The notes below the pieces were generated by a model. It was not told the DNA's origin. It saw nothing but the letters and a program-made list of their open reading frames with translations, and made no database searches. A program made the translations under genes and the position numbers. From Bacillus sp. ISL-7 (GTDB taxonomy: Bacteria > Bacillota > Bacilli > Bacillales_B > DSM-18226), in contig NZ_JAGGQW010000001.1 in assembly GCF_018613065.1 (NCBI RefSeq), positions 1 through 64,000 of the forward strand: a DNA stretch of 64,000 nucleotides, written 5' to 3'. Below, piece after piece: positions 12,387 to 22,128 of this stretch (positions are counted from its first letter, which is position 1; each line of letters opens with the position of its first letter).

Positions 12387-13772
12387 ATGGAATCTGATAC
12401 GATTGCGGCAATATCGACTCCGATGGGTGAGGGGGCGATTGCGATTGTGCGTTTGAGTGGGGATGAAGCATTCCCGATAGCAGACAAGCTATTTAGGAGT
12501 ATCGGTGGGAAAAGGCTGACTGAAGCAGCAACCCATACGATCCACTATGGACACTTGATAGACCCTAATACGGGGCAAGTGGTTGAAGAGGTTATGGTGT
12601 CTGTCATGAAAGGGCCAAAAACTTTTACAAAAGAGGATGTTGTTGAAATAAACTGCCATGGCGGGATTGTTTCTGTGAATAGAGTTCTTCAGCAGGTGTT
12701 AACGAATGGAGCGAGACTCGCGGAACCGGGGGAGTTTACAAAAAGGGCGTTTTTAAATGGACGGATCGATTTATCCCAAGCTGAAGCGGTAATGGATTTA
12801 ATCAGGGCAAAAACGGACCGCGCGATGAACGTTGCCTTGGGACAAATGGAAGGGCGCCTGTCGAAATTAATTCGACGACTACGGCAGGAGATTTTAGAAA
12901 TCCTTGCCCATGTGGAAGTGAATATAGATTATCCAGAATATGACGATGTCGAAGAAATGACTCATAAGATGTTAGCAGAGAAGGCCCATTTTGTTCGGGA
13001 AGAGATCAAAAAGCTATTGCAAACGTCGGAACAGGGGAAAATTTTGCGAGAAGGTCTGTCTACTGCGATTGTTGGCCGTCCGAATGTAGGAAAATCCTCG
13101 TTATTAAACAGTCTAGTTCACGAAAACAAGGCGATTGTGACAGATATTCCTGGAACCACAAGGGATGTAATTGAAGAATACGTGAATGTTCGCGGTGTCC
13201 CATTGCGACTGTTGGACACGGCGGGAATTAGGGAAACTGAGGATATTGTCGAACGAATTGGAGTGGAGCGTTCCCGTCAAGTTTTACAAGACGCGGATTT
13301 GATTTTGCTTGTTTTAAATTACGCTGACAAGTTAAGCATGGAAGATGAGCAGCTTTTTGAAGTGGTTAAAGGGATGGATGTTATCGTTATCGTCAATAAA
13401 ACGGATTTGCCGCAGCAAATTGACCTGGAGAAAGTGAATGAGTTAGCAAAAGAGCATAAGATTGTCACTACTTCACTCCTTGAGGACCGTGGCGTCGATG
13501 AGTTAGAGGAAGCGATTGCTTCGTTATTCTTTGCAGGCTCGATTGATGCTGGCGATATGACCTATGTTTCAAACAGTCGTCATATTGCACTATTGCACCA
13601 AAGTTTAAAGACAATCGAGGAAGCAATTGATGGGGTCGAAATGGGTACCCCTATTGATATTGTTCAAATAGATTTAACAAGAACGTGGGAATTACTTGGC
13701 GAAATCATCGGTGAGAGTGTCCACGAAAGCCTGATCGACCAACTTTTTTCACAGTTTTGCTTAGGGAAATAG
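12387..13772 (+). CDS. mnmE: tRNA uridine-5-carboxymethylaminomethyl GTPase MnmE
   Basis: Together with MnmG it makes the cmnm5 modification of wobble uridine in tRNAs reading NNA/NNG. The protein is 461 aa from ATG 12387, preferred over the upstream GTG 12378 because GAGGTG is then a well-placed SD. The N-terminal domain holds the folate-binding region. The GTPase domain has G1 [10 protein letters not shown]3 DTAG and G4 NKTD. The C-terminal FCLGK carries the catalytic Cys. It is followed 16 bp later by mnmG, its partner. Confidence 0.98.
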   Translation: MESDTIAAISTPMGEGAIAIVRLSGDEAFPIADKLFRSIGGKRLTEAATHTIHYGHLIDPNTGQVVEEVMVSVMKGPKTFTKEDVVEINCHGGIVSVNRVLQQVLTNGARLAEPGEFTKRAFLNGRIDLSQAEAVMDLIRAKTDRAMNVALGQMEGRLSKLIRRLRQEILEILAHVEVNIDYPEYDDVEEMTHKMLAEKAHFVREEIKKLLQTSEQGKILREGLSTAIVGRPNVGKSSLLNSLVHENKAIVTDIPGTTRDVIEEYVNVRGVPLRLLDTAGIRETEDIVERIGVERSRQVLQDADLILLVLNYADKLSMEDEQLFEVVKGMDVIVIVNKTDLPQQIDLEKVNELAKEHKIVTTSLLEDRGVDELEEAIASLFFAGSIDAGDMTYVSNSRHIALLHQSLKTIEEAIDGVEMGTPIDIVQIDLTRTWELLGEIIGESVHESLIDQLFSQFCLGK

Positions 13773-13788
13773 AAAGAGGAGTGACAAC

Positions 13789-15678
13789 ATGCAATACGAA
13801 GCAGGAAATTATGACGTCATTGTCGTTGGAGCAGGCCATGCCGGCTGTGAAGCGGGCCTTGCGGCTGCGAGACTTGGCGCCAAAACATTAATGATTACCA
13901 TCAATCTTGATATGGTTGCCTTTATGCCATGTAACCCATCCGTTGGCGGACCAGCTAAGGGGATCGTCGTTCGTGAAATAGATGCTCTGGGCGGGGAAAT
14001 GGGTCGAAATATTGATAAAACCTATATCCAAATGAGAATGCTGAACACGGGTAAAGGTCCAGCTGTCCGCGCGTTAAGAGCGCAGGCTGATAAATTTGCT
14101 TACCAGCATGAAATGAAAAAAACACTAGAAGAAGAACCTAAACTAACCTTACTGCAGGGTATGGTCGAGGAACTGATTGTTGAGGATGGAGTTTCTAAAG
14201 GGGTTATCACAAAGACAGGGGCGGTCTACCGCTCAAAAACGGTCGTCATTACAACCGGAACCTATTTGCGTGGGGAAATTATCCTTGGTGAGTTGAAATA
14301 TTCAAGTGGTCCAAATAATCAGCAGCCTTCGATTAAGCTGTCTGAACATTTAGAGGAGCTTGGTTTCGACCTCGTCCGTTTTAAGACTGGAACCCCGCCG
14401 CGTGTTAATAGCAATACGATTGATTATAGTAAAACAGAAATCCAGCCTGGCGACGAAGTTCCACGATCTTTTTCCTATGAAACAACGAAATATATTACGG
14501 ATCAACTGCCATGCTGGTTGACCTATACAAATGAACGCACCCATCAGCTAATTGATGCCAATCTACATCGTTCTCCAATGTATTCCGGAATGATTAAAGG
14601 AACAGGACCAAGGTATTGTCCATCGATTGAAGATAAGGTTGTCCGCTTTAATGATAAGCCGCGCCATCAGATTTTCCTTGAGCCTGAAGGAAGACACACA
14701 AAGGAAGTCTATGTACAGGGTCTATCCACGAGCTTACCGGAAGATGTACAGCAGGAAATTCTTAAAACCGTTCCAGGACTTGAAAATGTGCAAATGATGA
14801 GAGCTGGATATGCGATTGAATACGATGCGATTGTGCCAACACAGTTATGGCCAACCCTGGAAACTAAAGTGGTTGAAGGACTGTATACAGCGGGTCAAAT
14901 TAATGGAACATCCGGCTATGAAGAAGCAGCAGGACAAGGAATCATGGCTGGTATCAATGCAGGACTAAAAGCGATTGGCCGTGACCAGTTAATTTTAAGT
15001 CGTTCCGATGCGTATATTGGAGTTTTAATTGATGATTTGATCACTAAAGGGACAAATGAGCCCTACCGATTGTTAACGTCAAGAGCAGAGTATCGCCTAC
15101 TGTTACGACATGATAATGCTGATTTGCGCTTAACTGAAATAGGCCATCAAATTGGACTGATTCGTGACGACCGATACGCACGATTTTTAGCAAAGAAAGG
15201 CGCAATTGAGGCTGAAAAGCAGCGTTTAGAGTCAACGTTCTTGAAACCGACTGCTGAGGTTCAAGAGCTGATTCGAAGCATTGGCGGCAGTGAATTAAAG
15301 GATGGAATCCGCGCTTCTGATTTATTAAAAAGACCTGAGATGAACTATGATCTGCTTGAAACCATTTTTCCTAGTGATGTCAGCCTTGATGAAGATGTGA
15401 AGGAACAGGTTGAAATCCAGTTAAAATATGAGGGCTATATTACCAAGTCACTACAACAGGTTGACCGCTTAAAGAAAATGGAAGATAAGAAAATTCCTGA
15501 GAATATTGATTATGACACGGTGTCAGGCCTTGCGACAGAAGCCAGACAGAAGCTAAAACTAGTCAAACCGCTATCAATTGCTCAGGCATCCCGGATTTCA
15601 GGGGTGAATCCAGCGGATGTTTCGATCCTGCTTGTGTACCTAGAACAAGGCAAAATAGCTAGAGTTTCAAATGAATAA
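13789..15678 (+). CDS. mnmG: tRNA uridine-5-carboxymethylaminomethyl synthesis enzyme MnmG (GidA)
   Basis: FAD- and NADH-dependent partner of MnmE. At 629 aa it has the usual length. The N-terminal dinucleotide-binding motif is [12 protein letters not shown] (residues about 11-22). Conserved GidA signatures [17 protein letters not shown] and [17 protein letters not shown] are present. The C-terminal helical domain binds MnmE and tRNA. SD AGAGGAG precedes ATG. The operon is mnmE-mnmG-rsmG. Confidence 0.98.
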   Translation: MQYEAGNYDVIVVGAGHAGCEAGLAAARLGAKTLMITINLDMVAFMPCNPSVGGPAKGIVVREIDALGGEMGRNIDKTYIQMRMLNTGKGPAVRALRAQADKFAYQHEMKKTLEEEPKLTLLQGMVEELIVEDGVSKGVITKTGAVYRSKTVVITTGTYLRGEIILGELKYSSGPNNQQPSIKLSEHLEELGFDLVRFKTGTPPRVNSNTIDYSKTEIQPGDEVPRSFSYETTKYITDQLPCWLTYTNERTHQLIDANLHRSPMYSGMIKGTGPRYCPSIEDKVVRFNDKPRHQIFLEPEGRHTKEVYVQGLSTSLPEDVQQEILKTVPGLENVQMMRAGYAIEYDAIVPTQLWPTLETKVVEGLYTAGQINGTSGYEEAAGQGIMAGINAGLKAIGRDQLILSRSDAYIGVLIDDLITKGTNEPYRLLTSRAEYRLLLRHDNADLRLTEIGHQIGLIRDDRYARFLAKKGAIEAEKQRLESTFLKPTAEVQELIRSIGGSELKDGIRASDLLKRPEMNYDLLETIFPSDVSLDEDVKEQVEIQLKYEGYITKSLQQVDRLKKMEDKKIPENIDYDTVSGLATEARQKLKLVKPLSIAQASRISGVNPADVSILLVYLEQGKIARVSNE

Positions 15679-15699
15679 TAATGTGAGGAAGATTATTGA

Positions 15700-16416
15700 A
15701 TGATCATTGAACAATTTGCAGCAAACCTAAGGGAAAAAGGGATCTCCCTTTCAAGTGAACAGCTCGGCCAATTTGAAATGTACTTTGAGACATTGGTCGA
15801 GTGGAATGAAAAAATGAATTTAACCGCCATTACCGATAAAGCTGAAGTGTATCTAAAGCATTTTTATGATTCGATTACGGCTTCATTCTATTTTGATTTT
15901 ACAAAGCCTTTCCATCTTTGTGATGTGGGGGCGGGGGCGGGGTTCCCTAGTATTCCGCTAAAAATTGTTTTCCCACATATCGAAGTGACGATTGTTGATT
16001 CGCTAAACAAGCGCATTTCGTTTTTAAATCATCTCGCAAAGGAATTAAAATTGGAAAATGTTCATTTTATTCATGATCGCGCCGAAACCTTTGGGGTAAA
16101 TCCAAATTTCCGTGAAAATTTTGAAGTCGTAACGGCAAGGGCCGTGGCAAGAATGTCTGTGTTGAGTGAACTTTGCCTGCCGCTTGTTAAAGTAGGCGGA
16201 CACTTTATTGCCATGAAGGCTGCCCATGCGAAAGATGAATTAGAAATCGGTCAAAAGGCAATTACCACTCTTGGTGGAAGGTTGGAAGATATGTACACCT
16301 TTACACTGCCAATGGAAGAAAGCGAGCGGAATATTTTAATCATTAAGAAGGAAAAACAAACGCCAAAGAAATACCCGCGCAAGCCTGGGACACCGGGAAA
16401 GACACCGATTGAATAA
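15700..16416 (+). CDS. rsmG: 16S rRNA (guanine-527-N7)-methyltransferase RsmG (GidB)
   Basis: SAM-dependent methylation of G527 in 16S rRNA; loss gives low-level streptomycin resistance in other species. At 238 aa it is a Rossmann methyltransferase with [15 protein letters not shown] as the SAM site and [12 protein letters not shown] downstream. The basic C-terminus is [15 protein letters not shown]. It starts 21 bp after mnmG and is probably the last gene of that operon. Confidence 0.98.
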   Translation: MIIEQFAANLREKGISLSSEQLGQFEMYFETLVEWNEKMNLTAITDKAEVYLKHFYDSITASFYFDFTKPFHLCDVGAGAGFPSIPLKIVFPHIEVTIVDSLNKRISFLNHLAKELKLENVHFIHDRAETFGVNPNFRENFEVVTARAVARMSVLSELCLPLVKVGGHFIAMKAAHAKDELEIGQKAITTLGGRLEDMYTFTLPMEESERNILIIKKEKQTPKKYPRKPGTPGKTPIE

Positions 16417-16564
16417 GAAAAGCACGCTTCCTTTGCGCGGTGTATTGTAATAAAAACGGATTTGGAGTGCTAACAATTTTTCAATAAACATGTTATTCTA
16501 GGCAGGAAGAATGTCTGTATTCAGAGAATAAGTAATAGGGAGTTTCGTAAAGGTGGTGTTGGGG

Positions 16565-17428
16565 ATGAAGCAATCGTTTACACGCTTTTTTGGCCTCGGC
16601 GATAAGGGAGAACAAGAGGTTGAGCTTGAAAAAGAGCTAATTGTAGAAAAAAACGAGGAAATAAAAAAGATTCCAATTGACCATATTGTTGCAAACCGAT
16701 TTCAGCCTCGTACGGTTTTTGATGAAGAGAAAATTGAAGAATTAGCGCGAACAATTCACATTCATGGGATCATTCAACCGATTGTCGTTAGAGAGTTTGC
16801 CATTGACCAATATGAAATTATTGCTGGGGAACGCCGTTTTCGTGCGATGAAAAAGCTCGGTTGGACCGAAGCACCAGCCATTATAAAAAATTTATCAGAT
16901 ACTGAAACGGCCTCTGTTGCTTTAATTGAGAATTTACAACGGGAAGAGCTGTCGCCGATTGAAGAAGCGATGGCGTATGGTAAATTGCTGGAATTGCACA
17001 ATTTAACCCAAGAAGCATTAGCACAACGCCTTGGGAAAGGGCAGTCAACCGTTGCTAACAAGCTTCGTCTTCTTAAATTACCGCAGCCTATTCAAGAGGC
17101 ATTGTTAAATAAAATTATTACAGAGCGCCACGCTCGTGCACTGATCCCTCTCAAGGATCCAGAAAAACAAGTGGTGCTATTGGCTGAAATTATTGATAAG
17201 AATTTTAATGTCAAGCAGACAGAGGAACGTGTGGTCAAACTGCTTGAACAAAAAAGCGAAAAGCCAAAGCCGAAACGGAAGGCTTTCAGTAAAGATATGA
17301 GAATCGCCGTAAATACCATTCGTCAATCATTAACAATGGTAACGGACAGCGGGATTAACCTCAATGCTGAAGAAGAAGAATTTGATGAATTCTACCAATT
17401 TACGATTCGCATACCAAAGAAAAAGTAA
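16565..17428 (+). CDS. noc: Nucleoid occlusion protein Noc
   Basis: ParB-family DNA-binding CTPase that blocks FtsZ-ring assembly over the nucleoid. The start is ATG 16565 ([12 protein letters not shown]..., the membrane-binding amphipathic N-terminus of Noc) after GGTGGTGTTGGGG; upstream in-frame GTGs are less likely. It is 287 aa (B. subtilis 283). The ParB/CTP motif [26 protein letters not shown] and a central HTH ([24 protein letters not shown]) are visible. It is a paralogue of spo0J 1.9 kb away. No clear Noc-binding site (ATTTCCCGGGAAAT) was found in the window. Confidence 0.96.
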   Translation: MKQSFTRFFGLGDKGEQEVELEKELIVEKNEEIKKIPIDHIVANRFQPRTVFDEEKIEELARTIHIHGIIQPIVVREFAIDQYEIIAGERRFRAMKKLGWTEAPAIIKNLSDTETASVALIENLQREELSPIEEAMAYGKLLELHNLTQEALAQRLGKGQSTVANKLRLLKLPQPIQEALLNKIITERHARALIPLKDPEKQVVLLAEIIDKNFNVKQTEERVVKLLEQKSEKPKPKRKAFSKDMRIAVNTIRQSLTMVTDSGINLNAEEEEFDEFYQFTIRIPKKK

Positions 17429-17450
17429 GATCAATAGAATAATAGATACC

Positions 17451-17487
17451 AGAACCAGACATATACAAATGTTTGGTTCTTTTTTTG
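17451..17487 (+). terminator. noc terminator
   Basis: AGAACCAGACAT pairs with ATGTTTGGTTCT (G-U pairs allowed) and is followed by seven T. The remaining 17488-17734 gap is A/T-rich and should hold the soj promoter. Short repeats of TAGAA are seen there, but no convincing -35/-10 pair. Confidence 0.85.
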
Positions 17488-17734
17488 ACTTAATTTTTTA
17501 TTATAATGTTTGATGAAATACATCCCTTGACCGCTAAATTAAGAACATCAACGAATTGGAAGTTTGGAATATTTTCAGAAAAAATCCAACAACCTTTCTG
17601 TTTCATGCTAAAATAAAGGAATGGAATTTTCCTATCATAAATTCAGTTTAGATTAGCCAAATGACTAGTATTTTAATAGAATTTAATAGAAACATAGAAT
17701 AAAACTTTGAGAGAATAAAAGGGTAGGTGACATC

Positions 17735-18496
17735 GTGGGCAAAGTTCTTGCAATCGCGAATCAAAAAGGCGGAGTCGGTAAAACGACTACCTCTGTCAAC
17801 CTAGGGGCCTGCTTAGCATATATTGGGAAACGTGTCCTGCTAGTCGACACGGACCCGCAGGGAAACGCAACAAGCGGGATTGGTATTGAAAAGGCAGAAG
17901 TTGACCAATGTATATATGATGTTTTAGTAGATGATGTAGAAGCAAAGGATGTTATTAAACAAACATCGGTGGAAAATTTGTATGTGATACCAGCAACAAT
18001 TCAGCTGGCTGGGGCAGAAATTGAATTAGTTCCGACTATTTCAAGAGAAGTTCGTCTGAAACGTGCACTTGGAGAAGTCAAAGAACAATTTGATTATATT
18101 ATTATCGACTGTCCGCCATCGTTAGGCTTATTGACGATCAATGCGTTAACGGCCTCTGATGCTGTCTTAATTCCTGTTCAATGTGAGTACTATGCGTTAG
18201 AAGGCTTAAGCCAATTATTAAGTACAGTCAGACTTGTTCAAAAGCATTTGAACCAGGATTTGAAAATTGAAGGCGTATTATTAACGATGCTTGATGCTCG
18301 AACTAATCTCGGCCTTCAAGTAATTGAAGAAGTAAAAAAGTATTTTCAAGATAAAGTGTATAAAACCATTATTCCAAGAAATGTCCGCCTAAGTGAAGCA
18401 CCAAGCCATGGGGAACCAATCATTACTTATGATTCGAAATCCCGTGGTGCTGAGGTGTATTTAGATTTAGCGAAGGAAGTGGTCTCAAATGGCTAA
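17735..18496 (+). CDS. parA: Chromosome-partitioning ATPase ParA (Soj)
   Basis: Deviant Walker-type ATPase that cooperates with ParB/Spo0J in origin segregation and regulates DnaA in B. subtilis. At 253 aa it matches Soj. The Walker A is KGGVGKTT with the signature lysine (residues about 11-18), followed by DTDPQGNATSG and DCPPSLGLLTINAL. GTG start after GGGTAGGTGA. The stop overlaps spo0J by 8 nt, so they form one operon. Confidence 0.97.
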   Translation: MGKVLAIANQKGGVGKTTTSVNLGACLAYIGKRVLLVDTDPQGNATSGIGIEKAEVDQCIYDVLVDDVEAKDVIKQTSVENLYVIPATIQLAGAEIELVPTISREVRLKRALGEVKEQFDYIIIDCPPSLGLLTINALTASDAVLIPVQCEYYALEGLSQLLSTVRLVQKHLNQDLKIEGVLLTMLDARTNLGLQVIEEVKKYFQDKVYKTIIPRNVRLSEAPSHGEPIITYDSKSRGAEVYLDLAKEVVSNG

Positions 18497-19337
18497 AGGT
18501 TTAGGAAAGGGATTAAACGCAATTTTTACGGATGTTGGCAAGGAAGAAACAGTTCAAGAAATCAAGCTTAAGGAACTGCGTCCTAACCCTTACCAGCCGC
18601 GGAAAAACTTCCAACAAGAGGCAATTGATGAATTAAAAGATTCTATTTTAGAACATGGAATCTTACAGCCAATCGTCGTTAGAAAAAGCCTTAGAGGGTA
18701 TGAAATTGTTGTCGGTGAACGGCGTTTTCGGGCTGCAAGGGAAGCAAAGCTTGAAACAGTCCCAGCTGTTGTTCGTGACCTTTCAGAGCAGCAAATGATG
18801 GAATTGGCCGTTCTTGAAAATCTGCAGCGAGAAGATTTAAATCCCATCGAAGAGGGTTTAGCGTATCAAACATTAATGGAAAAGTTAAAGCTAACCCAAG
18901 AAGAGGTAGCGAAGCGATTAGGCAAAAGCCGGCCGCATGTAGCGAACCATGTTCGTCTGCTTTCCCTCCCTCCGAACATTCAAGAGTTAATATCCACTGC
19001 TAAGATATCAATGGGACATGGCCGTGCCTTGTTAGGACTCAGGGAAAAGGCAAAAGTTCCTGCATTGGTGGAAAAGATCATCAAGGAAGCGCTCAGTGTC
19101 CGTCAGTTAGAAAAACTGATTCAGCACTTAAATGAAAATGTTTCACGTGAAACAAAAAAGCCAGAACAGAAGAAGGATGTGTTTATCCAGGAACGTGAAC
19201 ACACCCTTCGTGAACGGTTTGGAACCACTGTAAACATTAAGCAGAATAAAAATAAAGGGAAAATTGAAATTGAATTTTTCTCACAAGATGATCTTGAACG
19301 AATTCTGGAAATGCTTGATCAAAATGAATCCTTATAA
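18489..19337 (+). CDS. parB: Chromosome-partitioning protein ParB (Spo0J)
   Basis: parS-binding CTPase clamp that spreads on DNA and loads SMC at the origin. At 282 aa it has ParB motifs NPYQPRK, GERRFRAARE (CTP box) and NLQREDLNP. The HTH is LTQEEVAKRLGKSRPHVANHVRLL, followed by the C-terminal dimer domain. A perfect parS lies inside the gene (19139-19154, codons for NVSRET), as in B. subtilis. It is translationally coupled to parA. Confidence 0.97.
   Translation: MAKGLGKGLNAIFTDVGKEETVQEIKLKELRPNPYQPRKNFQQEAIDELKDSILEHGILQPIVVRKSLRGYEIVVGERRFRAAREAKLETVPAVVRDLSEQQMMELAVLENLQREDLNPIEEGLAYQTLMEKLKLTQEEVAKRLGKSRPHVANHVRLLSLPPNIQELISTAKISMGHGRALLGLREKAKVPALVEKIIKEALSVRQLEKLIQHLNENVSRETKKPEQKKDVFIQEREHTLRERFGTTVNIKQNKNKGKIEIEFFSQDDLERILEMLDQNESL
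19139..19154. other. parS: parS site 1 (perfect)
   Basis: TGTTTCACGTGAAACA, the exact 16-bp consensus palindrome, lies within parB. Confidence 0.97.
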
Positions 19338-19363
19338 CCATCCTTTCGATGGTTTATTTTTTT
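19335..19363 (+). terminator. parB terminator
   Basis: TAACCATC and GATGGTTTA pair around CTTTC and are followed by a T-rich run. The stem overlaps the parB stop codon. Confidence 0.82.
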
Positions 19364-19424
19364 GGGTAAATATGATAGTTTATTAGGTATATATTTCGAA
19401 GGTCGAAGAAAAAGGTGAAATAGG

Positions 19425-20141
19425 ATGTTTTTATTAGGAACACTTGTAAATGGGCTGTTAATAGTCATTGGAACGCTTCTTGGGAAGTTGTTAAATCGCA
19501 TCCCAGAAGGAATGAAGGTTACAGTCATGTATGCCATCGGGTTGTCCGTCATGGTTTTAGGGTTGCAAATGGGCTTGAAGAGTGAAAACTTTCTCATTGT
19601 TATTATTAGTTTGGTGGTTGGAGCTGTAGCCGGCGAGGCTCTCAAATTGGAGGATAAATTAAATGACTTAGGTATATGGCTTGAGCAGAAAGTCGGCTCT
19701 AACAATGGAAAAGGGAGTATCTCAGAAGGGTTTGTCACTGCTACACTCATCTTCGTGATTGGGGCGATGGCGATTATTGGTGCACTTGATAGCGGCATCC
19801 GCGGTGATCATGCTGTTTTGTACACCAAATCATTGATCGATGGATTTACTGCGTTAATCTTAACGACAACTTTAGGGATAGGCGTTATTTTTTCTGCGAT
19901 TCCGGTTGTCCTTTATGAAGGGGTGATTGCCCTGTTTGCTACCCAGATTGACCGGTTTGTTCCCCAAGCATTAATGGATCAGTTTATTGTTGAAATGACG
20001 TCCACGGGTGGGATCATGATTTTTGCGATTGGCCTAAATTTAACCGGAATGGTGAAAATTAAAGTAGCCAATCTGCTGCCTGGCATTGTCGTAACGGGAC
20101 TGATCGTAACTATTCTTTATAATTATCATCACTATTTATAA
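19425..20141 (+). CDS. DUF554 family membrane protein
   Basis: A 238-aa hydrophobic protein starting MFLLGTLVNGLLIVIGTLLGKLLNRIPEGM, the hallmark of DUF554 (B. subtilis YdfK type, E. coli YqgA). About six to seven membrane segments, with glycine-rich turns (GALDSGIRGDHAVLYTKSLIDGF is well conserved). Its function is not established; some relatives have been suggested to be transporters. SD AAAAGGTG lies before ATG. It has its own transcript unit between parB and the convergent yyaC. Confidence 0.85.
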   Translation: MFLLGTLVNGLLIVIGTLLGKLLNRIPEGMKVTVMYAIGLSVMVLGLQMGLKSENFLIVIISLVVGAVAGEALKLEDKLNDLGIWLEQKVGSNNGKGSISEGFVTATLIFVIGAMAIIGALDSGIRGDHAVLYTKSLIDGFTALILTTTLGIGVIFSAIPVVLYEGVIALFATQIDRFVPQALMDQFIVEMTSTGGIMIFAIGLNLTGMVKIKVANLLPGIVVTGLIVTILYNYHHYL

Positions 20142-20152
20142 TCAATGGAAAT

Positions 20153-20188
20153 AAAAGAGCAATCGGATATAACACCGTTTGCTCTTTT
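20153..20188. terminator. Bidirectional terminator between DUF554 gene and yyaC
   Basis: AAAAGAGCAA (20153-20162) and TTGCTCTTTT (20179-20188) form a perfect 10-bp stem flanked by A and T runs, serving both converging genes. Confidence 0.82.
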
Positions 20189-20807
20189 AATTTGTTTTCT
20201 CTTCTTCGAGCCAATTTAAGTTTAATTCCGTCCAGGTTTGTTTAGGGTATAACAGGCTTGCTTGATGGATCCCATTGGCAATCGTTTTTGCCATTCTCAT
20301 GACAAGATTTAAGCGGGTGTTTTGTAAAACAAAAAACTCCATAAACCCGCTGACATTGACGATGCCGGTGATATGTATATCTCCGACCTCTGGAAGTTCT
20401 TTGTTTACTCCGGCTCCTGGTTTGACAGGACCTTTTCCTAATTGAATGACTCCGACATTTTTAGTCCTGCCCAAACAAGCATCAATCCCAATAATATAGG
20501 GGTCATCATGTTTTGCATGGATTTCCTTTAGTTTTTCAGAAAGATTGACGGCATGAATCGGTTCATCTAATGTTCCGTACACATAAAACGACCTCATACC
20601 CTTTTCTTCCAGCAGTGTCCCAACAAGTGGTCCTAATGAATCCCCTGTGGAGCGGTCGGTACCAATACATACAAAGACAATTGAGCGGTTTGTCAGACTG
20701 GGAATCATAGCAAGTAACTCTTCGGCTAGATTTTCAGCCGCATGCAAATCATCGTGGCTGATTCGCATCTTAGCCCTCCTGTCAAAAAAACTGGTCTTCA
20801 GATTCAT
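20187..20807 (-). CDS. yyaC: Spore protease YyaC
   Basis: A 206-aa member of the YyaC/GPR-like spore peptidase family, expressed in sporulation in B. subtilis. Visible motifs are VFVCIGTDRSTGDSLGPLVG, IIGIDACLGR, GPVKPGAGVNKELPEVGDIHITGIVNVSGFMEFFVLQNTR in that order. The aspartates in GTDRSTGDS and DACLG resemble the GPR active-site layout. The substrate is unknown. Its position next to spo0J is the same as in B. subtilis. The N-terminus MNLK matches that orthologue. Confidence 0.92.
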   Translation of the reverse strand: MNLKTSFFDRRAKMRISHDDLHAAENLAEELLAMIPSLTNRSIVFVCIGTDRSTGDSLGPLVGTLLEEKGMRSFYVYGTLDEPIHAVNLSEKLKEIHAKHDDPYIIGIDACLGRTKNVGVIQLGKGPVKPGAGVNKELPEVGDIHITGIVNVSGFMEFFVLQNTRLNLVMRMAKTIANGIHQASLLYPKQTWTELNLNWLEEEKTN

Positions 20808-20967
20808 TAAGTCACTCCCTCACCCTTAAGTCTTATTAGTATACGGAATTTTCAGTAAATCTATACATGGACTGGGGAGAAAAAGGAAAATTCATTATGC
20901 TATTAACTGCACAGAATAATTGCTAAAATAGATGTGGAATATGAAGTTATTAGAGGATGGTGTCTGA

Positions 20968-21834
20968 ATGAGTCTTACACAAAAGGGAATGCAAAGATTA
21001 ATCGATAAATTTCAAAATGAAGATACATGGTTGAATATGGGGGAAGCCCTTCTAAAAATCCTTGTGATTTTAATCATTACCAATATCTTGATTCGAATTG
21101 GAAAATTGATGATCCATAACATTTTTAAAATTAGAAACCTCTCTCCACTTAATACATCAGATCGGCGTGAAGAAACGCTCTCAAGGCTCCTGGATAATGT
21201 CCTTTCTTATGTGGTTTATTTTATCGCCTTTATGATGATCCTTTCTGTGTTAGGAATTGATGTAAAAGCACTGATTGCTGGGGCTGGGGTTGTAGGTTTA
21301 GCCGTCGGTTTTGGTGCACAAAGTTTAGTGAAGGATATCATTTCTGGCTTTTTTATTATTTTTGAGGATCAATTTTCAGTCGGTGATCATGTTCGCATAG
21401 GACAATATGAAGGTAATGTCGAAACTATAGGACTAAGAACCACAAAAATTAAAAGCTGGACCGGGGAACTGCATATTTTACCAAATGGCAGTATCATCGA
21501 AGTAACCAATTTCTCTATAAATAATAGTATCGCCGTTGTTGATATTGCCATCGCCTATGGTGAGGACATAGCGAAGGCGGAAAAGGTAATTGAGGATACC
21601 ATTCAGTTTATGCCTGCCCAATATGAAGAGTTAGTTAAAGCCCCTGAGCTATTAGGGATTCAAACAATGGGTGCAACCGAGGTTGTATTACGGGTTGTCG
21701 CAGAAACACAGCCAATGAAGCAAGCGGCCGTTTCTCGAAATATTCGCAGGGATATCAAGCTTCAATTAGACGAGAATGGCATTAAAGCTCCAAATCCAAG
21801 AGTGGTCATGTATGGGTCTGAACAACCTAAATAA
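20968..21834 (+). CDS. Small-conductance mechanosensitive channel (MscS family)
   Basis: A 288-aa MscS-type channel that would release solutes on hypo-osmotic shock. Two to three N-terminal membrane helices are followed by the pore helix with alternating Gly/Ala (LIAGAGVVGLAVGFGAQSLVKDIISGFFIIFED). The beta domain (VRIGQYEGNVETIGLRTTKI, PNGSIIEVTNFS) and the C-terminal alpha/beta domain come next. YkuT is the nearest B. subtilis relative I recognise. It is followed 14 bp later by the DUF951 gene. Confidence 0.93.
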   Translation: MSLTQKGMQRLIDKFQNEDTWLNMGEALLKILVILIITNILIRIGKLMIHNIFKIRNLSPLNTSDRREETLSRLLDNVLSYVVYFIAFMMILSVLGIDVKALIAGAGVVGLAVGFGAQSLVKDIISGFFIIFEDQFSVGDHVRIGQYEGNVETIGLRTTKIKSWTGELHILPNGSIIEVTNFSINNSIAVVDIAIAYGEDIAKAEKVIEDTIQFMPAQYEELVKAPELLGIQTMGATEVVLRVVAETQPMKQAAVSRNIRRDIKLQLDENGIKAPNPRVVMYGSEQPK

Positions 21835-21848
21835 GGGGAGATTTTGCA

Positions 21849-22046
21849 ATGGAAGAAAAAGAATTTGCCTTAAATGATGTTGTCGAGATGAAGAAACAGC
21901 ATCCCTGTGGAACAAATCGTTGGAAGGTGATCCGCATGGGGATGGACGTTCGGATCAAATGTGAGGGCTGTGGTCACAGTGTCCTCATACCAAGGAGAGA
22001 ATTTTCAAGGAAAATGAAGAAAATTTTGGTGAAGCATGAGGAGTAG
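21849..22046 (+). CDS. DUF951 small zinc-ribbon-like protein (YyzM type)
   Basis: A 65-aa protein with the DUF951 pattern MKKQHPCGTNRWKVIRMGMDVRIKCEGCGHSVLIPRREF. Three cysteines (C23-ish and the CEGC pair) and a following His suggest metal binding. In Bacillus the family gene (yyzM) sits near yyaE/ychF, as here. Function unknown. SD GGGGAG precedes ATG. Probably co-transcribed with the MscS gene; the terminator stem overlaps its 3' end. Confidence 0.9.
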   Translation: MEEKEFALNDVVEMKKQHPCGTNRWKVIRMGMDVRIKCEGCGHSVLIPRREFSRKMKKILVKHEE

Positions 22047-22066
22047 TCTTATGCTTCTTTTTTTTG
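22031..22066 (+). terminator. DUF951 gene terminator
   Basis: GAAGCATGAG pairs with CTTATGCTTC (two wobbles), followed by eight or more T. The left arm lies inside the coding sequence. Confidence 0.82.
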
Positions 22067-22128
22067 CCAAATTATATTATTCTTATTAGAAAAGTAGAAA
22101 TAGAATTTTGACATAGGGGGTGAGGAAA